A stretch of 64,000 nt of DNA from Candidatus Bacteroides merdigallinarum (lineage in GTDB: Bacteria > Bacteroidota > Bacteroidia > Bacteroidales > Bacteroidaceae), in contig DXBX01000032.1 of NCBI GenBank assembly GCA_019116285.1, forward strand, positions 1 to 64,000, written 5' to 3'. A model generated the notes under the pieces. It was not told where the DNA came from. It ran no database searches and worked only from the letters and a program-made list of their open reading frames with translations. The translations under genes and the position numbers were made by a program. Of this stretch, positions 10,188 through 19,494 are shown one piece after another (within the stretch, counting starts at the first letter, position 1; every line of letters starts with the position of its first letter).

Positions 10188-10819
10188 GGCTTCACGGCTG
10201 TTTGATTGCCATCATGTTTCCAATAACCCAAGCCGCTGATCCGGCCATCCCGGAACTCACCTTCAAAGGTATCGCCGGGACTTGCCACGAAATCTTTCGA
10301 CGATACAATCTTATGGGACTTCTTGTAAGTGATGGTTCCATAGCCGTGGGGCTTTCCGTTCTTCAGGTCACCGGTATAAGTGCCGTAACCCAGATCCACC
10401 GTACCCCGTCCGTTCAGCACTTGGGGTGCAGGAGCTTCCTTCTCGGGTGTTTTTTCTGCCGAAGTTTCAGGCTCCTCGGCCACTACGGGAGCAGCTGTCG
10501 TATCGGCAGGCTCTTCCGTCACAGTCACCGGAGGTTCATTCACTACCTCGGGCTGTTCTTTCGTATCTCCCGACGAGAAGAAATACCATCCACCGCCGGC
10601 CAGTGCCACCACTGCTACTCCAATGAGCACAAATTTAAGCCAATTGGTAGGGGGAGGAGGGGGCGGACACTCACGCAGCGGTTTGCCGCACTCCTCGCAC
10701 ACAAATTCTTTACGCGCGGAAATCTCCTGGACTTCCTTCGCTTTCGCCTTAGAGCACTGATCGTTCAGGCACATTCCATATCGGGCACGTATATGTCCCG
10801 GTTGATTCGGTCTTGTCAT
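10184..10819 (-). CDS. Zinc-ribbon-like / poly-Pro / single-TM / MORN-repeat protein (tubulin-like operon, gene 3)
   Basis: CLNDQC...CEECGKPLREC, PPPPPP, TM FVLIGVAVVALAGGGWYFF, MORN motif GYGTYTGDLKNGKPHGYGTITY. Confidence 0.8.
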   Translation of the reverse strand: MTRPNQPGHIRARYGMCLNDQCSKAKAKEVQEISARKEFVCEECGKPLRECPPPPPPTNWLKFVLIGVAVVALAGGGWYFFSSGDTKEQPEVVNEPPVTVTEEPADTTAAPVVAEEPETSAEKTPEKEAPAPQVLNGRGTVDLGYGTYTGDLKNGKPHGYGTITYKKSHKIVSSKDFVASPGDTFEGEFRDGRISGLGYWKHDGNQTAVKP

Positions 10820-10831
10820 AGTTTGAAATTA

Positions 10832-13800
10832 TTAATTAACGGATTGATTCATGATGGGCGGAGGTACCACGCCGCCTGTCGGGGGCATCGGAGGCATCTG
10901 CGGGGTAACAGGAGGCGCGAACAGCGGTTGCAGCACAGGCACCGTCGAAGCGGGTGCCCATGCCGGCATACCCTCCATCCACACCATGGTCTGCGGAGTC
11001 AATTGCCCGGCAGCGACCATCTGCTTGCAGGAATCGTAATTATACGGGCCGTATTGCTGGGTACCCATGCCTATGTACAACGAAATGACCGGCGTCTGCA
11101 TGGGCGGAGGCACAGGTGCCCCACCACCCAACGGAGGAGGAACCGGAGCGCCCCCGCCAACGGGCGGCATCGTAGCTCCCGGCATCTGCATGCCACTTCC
11201 CGCCATGGGCTGCGGCTGGGCGGCTGCTGCCTGTCTGGCTAACTCCTGTGCCGCGATTTCCTCCGCATTGTCCACGGCAAACAACGGCGGGAACTGGCTG
11301 CCGTCTCCCTCGCTGTGCAACAGGATGGCATTGCCTGCATCCGTAGCCGGATTGCCCGTATGCAGGAATTGATCATAACGCTGCTTGTAGGGCGCCATCC
11401 AGTCAATGGCACGCATGGGGAAGCAATAAGCCACCGTGATAATGGACAACTCGTCTTTGCGCAAACTCTTGCGGTTTACGGTAATGGAGGTACGCGCCGT
11501 GCTTTGATTGAACGAATTCTTGAAGGCGGTTTCCAACTTATCGGCAAACTTCTTCAGCCCCTCATTCTCGTCCGGCGAAGGGATGGACACCAAGATGGCT
11601 TTCTTACAAGTGCTGGCCGGATTGGTCGGACTCAGGTTGCCTTCATTGTTGCGCAAGTGCAACTGAATCTGGTCGTTGTTCAGCTTCAGGTACACGCCAC
11701 TTTGACTGACAATCTTCGAGGCAAACGCCTTGATGTCGTCATCCGTCTTCAGTTTCTGCTGCAACTGGGTCAGAATGTTCAATCCCAATACCTTCTCGTC
11801 GCTATCTGCCTTTTCATCGTGCTTGGCCTTGACAATGGCGGCCAGTTTCACGTCAAACGCATCCTTGATGTCGTCGATGCTGATGTTGTTGGACAAGATA
11901 CCGAAGTTGATAAACTCTTCCTTCGGCAAGATGGCATCGCGCAACTGGCGGGCAATGTTAGGCATATCCACCTTGTCCACCTTGATGTCTACCTCGAATT
12001 CCTGCATCTTCTCGTCTTCGCTCACCTCGATGATAGCCCCCTTCATATCCTCCAAGCCTTTGTTCACCTTGCGCTGGGCAACAATCAGCTTCTCGGTTTC
12101 CTCGATGGCATCGTTGATTTTCTGGCTGAACATCAGGATATCCGCATCCATCTTGCCCAACTCGGCAAAGACTTTGGCAGCCAGTTTCTTGGCAAATTCC
12201 CAAGCCACCAGCATCGTTTTCGCCGTATAGTAGTCCGTCAGGATGTTCTGATGGTCGCCATACAGACGGGCGCCCTTACCTACCATGCGTTGCAGGACTC
12301 CCAGGCGGCTCCACTCGTACACATTCGCATTGCGGTCCTGGTCGCAGGCTTCGTAATTGTTCTTCTCTTCGTTAGCCTTTGCCTCTATCTCTCCACGGAT
12401 TTCGCTCATGCGCTCCAGCAACAGTTTGGATACCTTCTGAAGCTCCACGATGGACACATCGCCCAACTTCCATTTATCAAATAGTTCGCTCTCTATCCGA
12501 TGGCGGATTTCGCGGGCCATTTCGGGGATGGCGCGCTCCTTGCCGGCAAAGAAAGTTTCCACTCCTTCCTCACGGAAATGCTGCACGTAGAACTCGCCCA
12601 TGATGTTATCCAGCTCGTTCAGCGGGCAATCCGCCTTCTTGGCCTCTTCAGCATAGGCGATGGCCTTGTCGTGCCAATAGTCGTTGAACGTGGGATAATC
12701 AGCATCCGACTCCAGCACCTTCACGTTCAGCGTCAGGTGGGAGTCATCCAGCATCCAATGGGTCAGGTTATCTTTGTTCAGATATTCCTTGCGATAGTCC
12801 TTGTTCTTCTCCTCGTTGACAAATCCCTGGTTTTCACGCCAGTTGTTATACTTGAACTGATAGAGGATACTTTCGCCCACCGTATAAGTGATATGCTTCA
12901 GGATACGCAGTTCCGGATACATCACGCGCTTGATGCCGAAAGAATTCAGCTTCTTGGTACGTGCCACCCGGATGCGCCCGTCCGCACCCGGATTGGCCGT
13001 TTCGTCAAACTCCAGCGCAAACTCGTCCATGTTCTCAAACTGGTAGGCGCGGATAATGTCGCCGTTGATCTGATCTTCACTGTTCACGAAGAAGATGCGG
13101 GCAAAGACATAATCGCTGACAATCTTGGGCAGTTCCTGCAAGGAATTGATGGTCAAACCATTGTCATTCACGTTGCTGTAAACGGTCAGCCCGTCGGCCA
13201 CGCCTTTGATACGGTCGTTATACAACTTGATTTCTCCACGCCCTGTCACATCCTGCGGATTCCAACGTCCGGCCTGCAAAGCGTTCAGCTCCACCATGGC
13301 CGCATATCCGTTTTGGTAATAACGGCCCTGATCCATATCGCTCTTGGGCAGGTTCATCTCGGGAATCATGACGTACGCCAGGACCCTGGCATCGGGGAAG
13401 GTCTTGCGCGTCTGCGTAACCACGTCGACAATGGAACCCGAACCGGTGCCGCCACACAAGCCGGCAAAGATATGGATGGTCTTCACATCGGAATTGCCGG
13501 ATACCAACTCGCAACGGGCATAGGCATCGCGCAGGCTGTTGACATAGCCGATGGCGTTCGCCGCGAAGAGCAAACGGCCCGCACGGCGTTTCTGTCCGGC
13601 AGCCTGCCCCAGCGAACCGATGGCCGACTTGACGGCAGACACATTATCCACAATGCCCTTCACCGAAGGATAGTTATTGATATGATCCAGGATATGCTCC
13701 ACATCCACGGCCTTGATATTCAAGAATTCATTGTTGGTGAACGATGCGTCCTGCCCCATCACGCGGAAATCCGGGCGTGCCCGTCCGTCCTTGGGCATCA

Positions 13801-13969
13801 TCTCGTCCGTAGAATCCACGTACAACAGGGCTATGGGCAACTTGGCCCGCTCTTCCTGCGTGGGAAACTCCTCGAACATACGCATTTTGAAGGCGCGCAG
13901 GATTTTACCGCCTGTACCTCCCAACCCAACCAAGATATGGTTGCCGTGGCAAAAATTTGTCTTTGTCAT
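10832..13969 (-). CDS. Large tubulin/FtsZ-superfamily-like protein with C-terminal GYF-like domain
   Basis: 1045 aa; N-terminal HILVGLGGTGGKILRAF, tubulin signature FAGLCGGTGSGSIVD, long helical middle, Pro-rich linker, C-terminal QQYGPYNYDSCKQMVAAGQLTPQTMVWMEGMPAWAPA. Confidence 0.85.
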   Translation of the reverse strand: MTKTNFCHGNHILVGLGGTGGKILRAFKMRMFEEFPTQEERAKLPIALLYVDSTDEMMPKDGRARPDFRVMGQDASFTNNEFLNIKAVDVEHILDHINNYPSVKGIVDNVSAVKSAIGSLGQAAGQKRRAGRLLFAANAIGYVNSLRDAYARCELVSGNSDVKTIHIFAGLCGGTGSGSIVDVVTQTRKTFPDARVLAYVMIPEMNLPKSDMDQGRYYQNGYAAMVELNALQAGRWNPQDVTGRGEIKLYNDRIKGVADGLTVYSNVNDNGLTINSLQELPKIVSDYVFARIFFVNSEDQINGDIIRAYQFENMDEFALEFDETANPGADGRIRVARTKKLNSFGIKRVMYPELRILKHITYTVGESILYQFKYNNWRENQGFVNEEKNKDYRKEYLNKDNLTHWMLDDSHLTLNVKVLESDADYPTFNDYWHDKAIAYAEEAKKADCPLNELDNIMGEFYVQHFREEGVETFFAGKERAIPEMAREIRHRIESELFDKWKLGDVSIVELQKVSKLLLERMSEIRGEIEAKANEEKNNYEACDQDRNANVYEWSRLGVLQRMVGKGARLYGDHQNILTDYYTAKTMLVAWEFAKKLAAKVFAELGKMDADILMFSQKINDAIEETEKLIVAQRKVNKGLEDMKGAIIEVSEDEKMQEFEVDIKVDKVDMPNIARQLRDAILPKEEFINFGILSNNISIDDIKDAFDVKLAAIVKAKHDEKADSDEKVLGLNILTQLQQKLKTDDDIKAFASKIVSQSGVYLKLNNDQIQLHLRNNEGNLSPTNPASTCKKAILVSIPSPDENEGLKKFADKLETAFKNSFNQSTARTSITVNRKSLRKDELSIITVAYCFPMRAIDWMAPYKQRYDQFLHTGNPATDAGNAILLHSEGDGSQFPPLFAVDNAEEIAAQELARQAAAAQPQPMAGSGMQMPGATMPPVGGGAPVPPPLGGGAPVPPPMQTPVISLYIGMGTQQYGPYNYDSCKQMVAAGQLTPQTMVWMEGMPAWAPASTVPVLQPLFAPPVTPQMPPMPPTGGVVPPPIMNQSVN

Positions 13970-14003
13970 GATGTTGTGATTTGATTTATGTTTCTATGAA
14001 ATA

Positions 14004-14627
14004 TTATCTTCTCCGGCTAACTCGGATTCTGTTTTGGCGTTGTGTTGTCCCGCGCGGCCGGTTCATCGGGGCACGCTCCGTCATGCGGCCCGAACTCAGG
14101 CGCTGGCGGTTGTGACTGCGGGTGATGGTCTTGATGACGATGATGGCACCTATCACCACAAAGACCAGCGACCAGCAGACACGGCGCAGGATGAAACGGT
14201 TCATGTAGCTACGCAGCTCATCGGCCATGGCAGCACCTATCGTAGCGGAAGTATGTCCCTGAAAATCGGCCATGTTGACGTAATAGCCCACCAGCGGCCA
14301 TTCTTCGCTGATGCGATCCAAGATTTGCTGACTGTCCTCCGTAGAGAACGGTATATCGTCGGGAACAGCGGCCACCATCCCATTGATGGCCGTCTCCACA
14401 TCGTCGCAATAAGACTTGATGGTGACCGCCCCGCAAAGCAGGACTGCCTGGAAGGCCAGAAAGAAGAACAGGATGCCGCCCACCACGAAACTCATAGGCG
14501 TGAACGTGCTGTCGCGCCACCAGGAACGTATCAGCACGAACATCAGCACGATGCCCACGATTGTCAAGAACACGCCGAGCAGCAAACTGCCCACGGAATA
14601 CATTAGGATATTGACCAATGCTCCCAT
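14004..14627 (-). CDS. Multi-TM membrane protein (tubulin-like operon, gene 1)
   Basis: 207 aa, three hydrophobic segments and a strongly basic C-terminus; 34 bp upstream of the tubulin-like gene. Confidence 0.75.
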   Translation of the reverse strand: MGALVNILMYSVGSLLLGVFLTIVGIVLMFVLIRSWWRDSTFTPMSFVVGGILFFFLAFQAVLLCGAVTIKSYCDDVETAINGMVAAVPDDIPFSTEDSQQILDRISEEWPLVGYYVNMADFQGHTSATIGAAMADELRSYMNRFILRRVCWSLVFVVIGAIIVIKTITRSHNRQRLSSGRMTERAPMNRPRGTTQRQNRIRVSRRR

Positions 14628-14788
14628 ATCTTTTATAAATAGCGCCTATAGAAATCCCCAGATTCGGCATTTTCATTAAAGTATCCAAAGGTGTGAGATT
14701 CTTTACTCCGCCTGCTTACCATCGCAGATGTCCGTACCACCTTCGCTTTGCTATTGAACTCATCCCTTTCCAGGGACATAGCACAGGG

Positions 14789-14796
14789 CAAAGGTA
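14789..14796 (-). promoter_or_regulatory. -7 box (TACCTTTG) of putative promoter for the tubulin-like operon
   Basis: CAAAGGTA on + strand; ATTG about 20 nt further upstream could be the -33 element. Confidence 0.5.
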
Positions 14797-14883
14797 GGAA
14801 TACTTTCTTTAAAAAACAATACCTACCTATAATTATTGTTACTATAAAAGTTATTAATCAAGAATTGACCAAGGTAACCCACA

Positions 14884-14919
14884 CAAAAAAAGGGAGGATA
14901 CCCACCGGGGGCATCCTCC
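14884..14919 (-). terminator. Intrinsic terminator downstream of the fimbrial operon
   Basis: GGAGGATgCCCCCggtGGGtATCCTCC followed by TTTTTTT on the minus strand. Confidence 0.75.
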
Positions 14920-14994
14920 ATAAACAAAACAAACATATATAAGGAGGAACCCTTTCCTCCTTATCAAATCGCGCCTCACGGCGGGAATTTTTTC

Positions 14995-15948
14995 TTAGTT
15001 CATCAGCAACCACGCTTCCAAGTCTGTGGACGACGGGTCTTTCAGTAAGATGGTCTTGTCCGTGTCCAGCTGGTAGAGGATGGGCATGGCGGGCAGGTCA
15101 TACAGATGTCGTTCTACGATGCCCTCTGTGTCCATCGCCACTGTCCACTCCGCAGGCATGTCGCCTCTGGTCCGCTTCCACAGTTCTCGGTCGCCCTCGG
15201 TATAGACAGCCAACACGCTCAGCTTCTTCTCAACCACCAGCCCGTGTAGCACAGGGCTGTCTTGCAGCGTCCGCAGTATTTCCGCGCAATGCCCGCACGC
15301 CGGGTCATAGAACAGCAACAACAGCCGGCTGCCTGCCGCCGTGTCGTGCAACCGCCCACGCCTGCCCTCCCGGGTAAGATAACCGAAATCCGTTGCCATG
15401 CTCCCCGGACGATTCTTCCGAGCAGTTTCCAATTGGTAGGCCGGACGTAGCCGCTCTTCTTCCGGCAAACCACGCAAGCGTAATAGCCCTTCCAAGTAGA
15501 GGATATAATACGTCTCATTGCGCATCGGCGAATTGGGATCATTGAGATAACGCTCCACCACACTGGTAAACAACCGAAAAGCCTCCTTGTCCTTCACGAT
15601 ACGCCCCAAGGCACTGTCCACACAACGGGGCAAGACCGCCTCGTCCGCATGGGGAAACAGAGACAGCCAGTTGACAATGCTCTGCTCCATGAATCCATTG
15701 TTATGACTGCGTAGGGTGTCACGTAAGTCCAACCCCTCCCAGTAGTGCGCCAAGATATAGGCCGCCCGCTCCGAGGGAAGGGTCAAGGAAGACGGGACTT
15801 GCGGCAAGGCCAGTTCCTTTCGTACAGACAATGAGTCTATCGGTGGCTTATTACCCGTCTTTTCCGAAGGAAGCCTATTCGATTGACAGGAACCCATATA
15901 GGCAATAACGGCCAACGTACATATAATATAGTTCCCCCTCATATTCAT
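14995..15948 (-). CDS. Thioredoxin-fold lipoprotein, DUF5106-like
   Basis: Lipobox YMGSCQS; LLLLFYDPACGHCAEIL CxxC motif; start overlaps the preceding stop. Confidence 0.75.
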   Translation of the reverse strand: MNMRGNYIICTLAVIAYMGSCQSNRLPSEKTGNKPPIDSLSVRKELALPQVPSSLTLPSERAAYILAHYWEGLDLRDTLRSHNNGFMEQSIVNWLSLFPHADEAVLPRCVDSALGRIVKDKEAFRLFTSVVERYLNDPNSPMRNETYYILYLEGLLRLRGLPEEERLRPAYQLETARKNRPGSMATDFGYLTREGRRGRLHDTAAGSRLLLLFYDPACGHCAEILRTLQDSPVLHGLVVEKKLSVLAVYTEGDRELWKRTRGDMPAEWTVAMDTEGIVERHLYDLPAMPILYQLDTDKTILLKDPSSTDLEAWLLMN

Positions 15949-18419
15949 TTATGATCTCGTACACATCTGATTGGACCTGCCATTGATTTCACATAATACA
16001 TAGGGAATGAAGTTTCAAAAATGTGGAACAGTCCTGCACTGTTATGAATATGCAAGATGTTTACCCGGAAATTGTCATCGGTGGTAGCGTTATGATAATT
16101 ACCACATCTTCCTACACGCATGACCCCACCATCAGCAACCCTCGTTCCTTGTGCCGGGAAAAAAGAAACAGGACCTTGTTTCCAATCCGTCATAAACATA
16201 TACATGCCTTCCTCGCCAAAAATATTCTTCTGGCTATCCGTGTTTATTTCCTCATATGTTCTAGGATTCTCACCGGTAGACGTAAATCCCAACCAGATAT
16301 CCCCAGGAGGTACACGCCATCCTGAAGGACAAGGATCAAATATCGTCTTTTGCTCGCCATAATTGTCATAAATATGCACACGATTATTAGTAGTATAATA
16401 TTTCATATTTTCAGGATCAGGCTTCAAGCCTCCCCAAAGTCCTTCATCATGCCTCCAGGTCCAGTCTCCATTATTTTGGTAATTAGATAAGTTCTCTACC
16501 GCAGACTCCCCCATTTGGGCATTTTTAGTTCCACACATGAAAACTGTCGGGTTTTTCACTGTAAATCCGATAGGATCCGGCAATGTCTCTTTCGTTATTT
16601 CCATTCCTTGCCGTGAATGAAAGAGCTTGCTCTCGTCCGTCCCAATGGTTTTCTCAACTGCTGTTTGATTGTCATTTCCATAGTGTATGCCTGTTCTTGC
16701 ATCTGTATAATCTGTCCCAGCATCGCCACTATAAGCAGGCGGAAACGGATCCTTTCTTCCCCATTGATACAACATGCCGTAAGTACCAGTCACATCTTTC
16801 CCGTCGGGTTCGTATCGCAATGCTCCCAGATTACAAGGCATAACGTCATAGCCGGGTACCCGGATGTTCGTTTTGATGCCGTCCTCATTCCAAGCATAAG
16901 TGGTATATAAGATGGCACTGCTGACATTGCCGGGTTCATTCTCCGTCACCCAGATATGCCATGACCAGAGGATTTCTCCTTGGTTGTTGAACGCGGCAAT
17001 CAAGGCATTGCCCCGTTGCCCGGCGCGCACATAGATTTTCCGATGGAATTCCTGTTGCCCTTTTTCTTCTGGTGTCAAATCACTGCCTGCCGGAGCCGGA
17101 TCTATCCATACAAGGTTACCATCACTATTATCACCAATGGCATCTTTTGTTTGCCAGATGATGGCCACGTTTTCAGTCATAATAGTACTTGCATTGATTT
17201 TCTTGTCATCATCTGTTCCATAAGCATTGAGATAATCCGTGAAATCATAACCGCTTCCCGTTTCCACCCGGTAATAAGGCAAAAACGACAAAAGTTGCCC
17301 CGGCTTGACCACAAAACAGTTGGACGAGGGGGTATCCTGCTCATACGTATCTGTATATATGTTCAATTGCACCTGATAGATATAATTGCGGCGTATATTG
17401 TAGTCATTGTAATTATTGCCACCCGGATACCAACTGTAGGTCCGTCTGCTTCCCTCATCGTGATCTCCGGTGAAGATATCCACATAAAAGGCCGTGAGCT
17501 GAATACCGAATGCGTGATCTCCTTTCTTGGTTTTCTGCTCGGGATTAGCTTCATTATTATCACTGCATCCTTGCAGGTTTTCCGGGATGTATATCACGAT
17601 TTGACCCGCATACTGATCATTTTCATTTTTATTCCCGGGCTTGAAGGCGCGTGAATTCCAATACTCCCTTCCTGTAGGATAAACGGCTGCATCATTCAGA
17701 TTTTCGTCCTCCAAGGTGCTGACACGACAATAATACGGGATATCCATGGCATTCACGTCCGTCAGTTCTATTGTTTCCGGGATAGCCCCCACGGTGATTA
17801 TCACTTTGGCATACATCCTTGTCAACTGGATGTTTACAGTTCCATCCGTAAAAGTAACATTCGAGGCATTGCCTTCCATTGGGATGTCCAAATTCATAGA
17901 TTCTCCCGTTGTTTGTGTTTCAGTCCCTTCTTCTTTTACACCCAAGGCATCTTCGCCGACAATGATTCTAGGGTCTGGCAATGTAAGGTTCCGTAATTGT
18001 TCCAAAGTACCAGCATTTTCCACGGTAGCCCAATCATCACGGCCGATATTGGCAACCACATAGACAGTTGTATTAGCCACATCAGTTCTCAACAGCACTT
18101 CCACTTCAGCCCCGCCCTCTCCCGGATCTACATCATCAATGTCATAATAACGCGGAGTTATGAGCAAATTGCCGTCTTGCCCATATTGGAATACCCAAAT
18201 ATCATTAATCATCCGCTCCGCCGGAGTATCTTCCGTCTCACTACGTGTCTGCAAGGTTGTTTGCATTTCCGTGACGCCCAGCGAGAGCGACACATCCACT
18301 AACTTGGAATCATCCACGATAGAAGTTGATTCCCGACTCTTTGGCCATTGGTCGGCACAAGACGCAAAGCATGCCAACAACAGCATTCCATATAAATACG
18401 AAATCACATTGTCTTTCAT
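15945..18419 (-). CDS. Large fimbrial-tip-like lipoprotein (DUF4906/FimB-Mfa2-like)
   Basis: 824 aa; lipobox LLACFASCADQ; INDIWVFQYG...VYVVANIG pattern; C-terminal ...YQWGRKDPFPP...IFDPCPSGWRVPPGD. Confidence 0.75.
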   Translation of the reverse strand: MKDNVISYLYGMLLLACFASCADQWPKSRESTSIVDDSKLVDVSLSLGVTEMQTTLQTRSETEDTPAERMINDIWVFQYGQDGNLLITPRYYDIDDVDPGEGGAEVEVLLRTDVANTTVYVVANIGRDDWATVENAGTLEQLRNLTLPDPRIIVGEDALGVKEEGTETQTTGESMNLDIPMEGNASNVTFTDGTVNIQLTRMYAKVIITVGAIPETIELTDVNAMDIPYYCRVSTLEDENLNDAAVYPTGREYWNSRAFKPGNKNENDQYAGQIVIYIPENLQGCSDNNEANPEQKTKKGDHAFGIQLTAFYVDIFTGDHDEGSRRTYSWYPGGNNYNDYNIRRNYIYQVQLNIYTDTYEQDTPSSNCFVVKPGQLLSFLPYYRVETGSGYDFTDYLNAYGTDDDKKINASTIMTENVAIIWQTKDAIGDNSDGNLVWIDPAPAGSDLTPEEKGQQEFHRKIYVRAGQRGNALIAAFNNQGEILWSWHIWVTENEPGNVSSAILYTTYAWNEDGIKTNIRVPGYDVMPCNLGALRYEPDGKDVTGTYGMLYQWGRKDPFPPAYSGDAGTDYTDARTGIHYGNDNQTAVEKTIGTDESKLFHSRQGMEITKETLPDPIGFTVKNPTVFMCGTKNAQMGESAVENLSNYQNNGDWTWRHDEGLWGGLKPDPENMKYYTTNNRVHIYDNYGEQKTIFDPCPSGWRVPPGDIWLGFTSTGENPRTYEEINTDSQKNIFGEEGMYMFMTDWKQGPVSFFPAQGTRVADGGVMRVGRCGNYHNATTDDNFRVNILHIHNSAGLFHIFETSFPMYYVKSMAGPIRCVRDHK

Positions 18420-18426
18420 AATCTCC

Positions 18427-19488
18427 CTAATGAGTGGTTTCTGGCAATTCTCTAATTATCAAATTCACATCGTAGATATGATTCCGTTTGATATTAAAAT
18501 CATTGGCGGCATCAAGACCTGGATATACGGTATAAGTATGTTTTAGATTCTCACCGTAAGATACTTTCAAGTGAATGGTTAGCGCATTTGTAGGAATTTC
18601 TCCCGCTATCTCCTGCTTTGATGTCATGCCTTCCACTTTACCTTGCAAATTCTCCGGGACATAGAGTATGGCTTCGCTGACATTTCCGCAATCGAATGTT
18701 TTCCACTCTATGTCTGTCGGATAATCGCCCTGCTGACTTTCATCTTGCGAAGCCACTGTTCCTACCCGGCAGTAGGCCGGAATATTTGAATAACTGAGGT
18801 TTTCTATATACATACCCTCAGGAATGTAAGACATATCCACCCCAACGTCTACTCTCGCAAACATTCTGTAGAGCGGAACACTGACATAACATTTGGAAGA
18901 GATGGTCATGTCTTTGGAAATGCCAAACATCGGAATGGTTCTGCCATTCTCCGCACTGCTACCTATATCGGCAGACAAGAAAGGTTGGGCAGCTTTGTCC
19001 GGAATGGCTTGCTCTAAAAAACCGGCATAGGTAGTAAAACCAGTCGCAACAGTTCCTTCGGTACCCTCATAAACCCAGTTCTCATCACCAGTATTGGCCA
19101 CAATGCAAATGCGTGACTGCTCTCCTTCGCCATTCTGTGCCAAGTTCACCAATATATCATTGGCATTCAAATTATTGTCTCTATCAATGTATACAGGTTC
19201 ATGCAGGCTTTCGCCTGTAATAGCATTAAACTGAAATACCCAGATATCATTGATCAGGTTTTCGTCATCGGCTCCTGCCACCACCTTTGTTTGTGGACTC
19301 ATTGCAGCAGAAAAGCCCCCGACTTCCAGCAAAAGAGTTGCGGGACAAGAATTGCCCTCATCCGAATGTCCCGGAGCCAAGCAATCATCATCCGCACATG
19401 AAGACATCATATACAGGCTAATGAAAAAGAAAAGCATCTTAAGGCTTTTCCCACAGCTCATTCCAATGCACAATAGCTTCTTCTGCAT
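18427..19488 (-). CDS. FimB/Mfa2-like fimbrial lipoprotein
   Basis: 353 aa; MSSCADDDC lipobox; NLINDIWVFQFNAITGE...ICIVANTG. Confidence 0.75.
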   Translation of the reverse strand: MQKKLLCIGMSCGKSLKMLFFFISLYMMSSCADDDCLAPGHSDEGNSCPATLLLEVGGFSAAMSPQTKVVAGADDENLINDIWVFQFNAITGESLHEPVYIDRDNNLNANDILVNLAQNGEGEQSRICIVANTGDENWVYEGTEGTVATGFTTYAGFLEQAIPDKAAQPFLSADIGSSAENGRTIPMFGISKDMTISSKCYVSVPLYRMFARVDVGVDMSYIPEGMYIENLSYSNIPAYCRVGTVASQDESQQGDYPTDIEWKTFDCGNVSEAILYVPENLQGKVEGMTSKQEIAGEIPTNALTIHLKVSYGENLKHTYTVYPGLDAANDFNIKRNHIYDVNLIIRELPETTH

Positions 19489-19494
19489 AAACTG

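Noticed and set aside
12500-13984. 494-aa + strand ORF antisense to the tubulin-like gene
   Set aside because: Shadow ORF without family signature; coding sense strand is well supported.
14881-14965. Second hairpin AAGGAGGA-accct-TTCCTCCTT as a regulatory RNA
   Set aside because: Short hairpin next to a good terminator; no support for an independent RNA.
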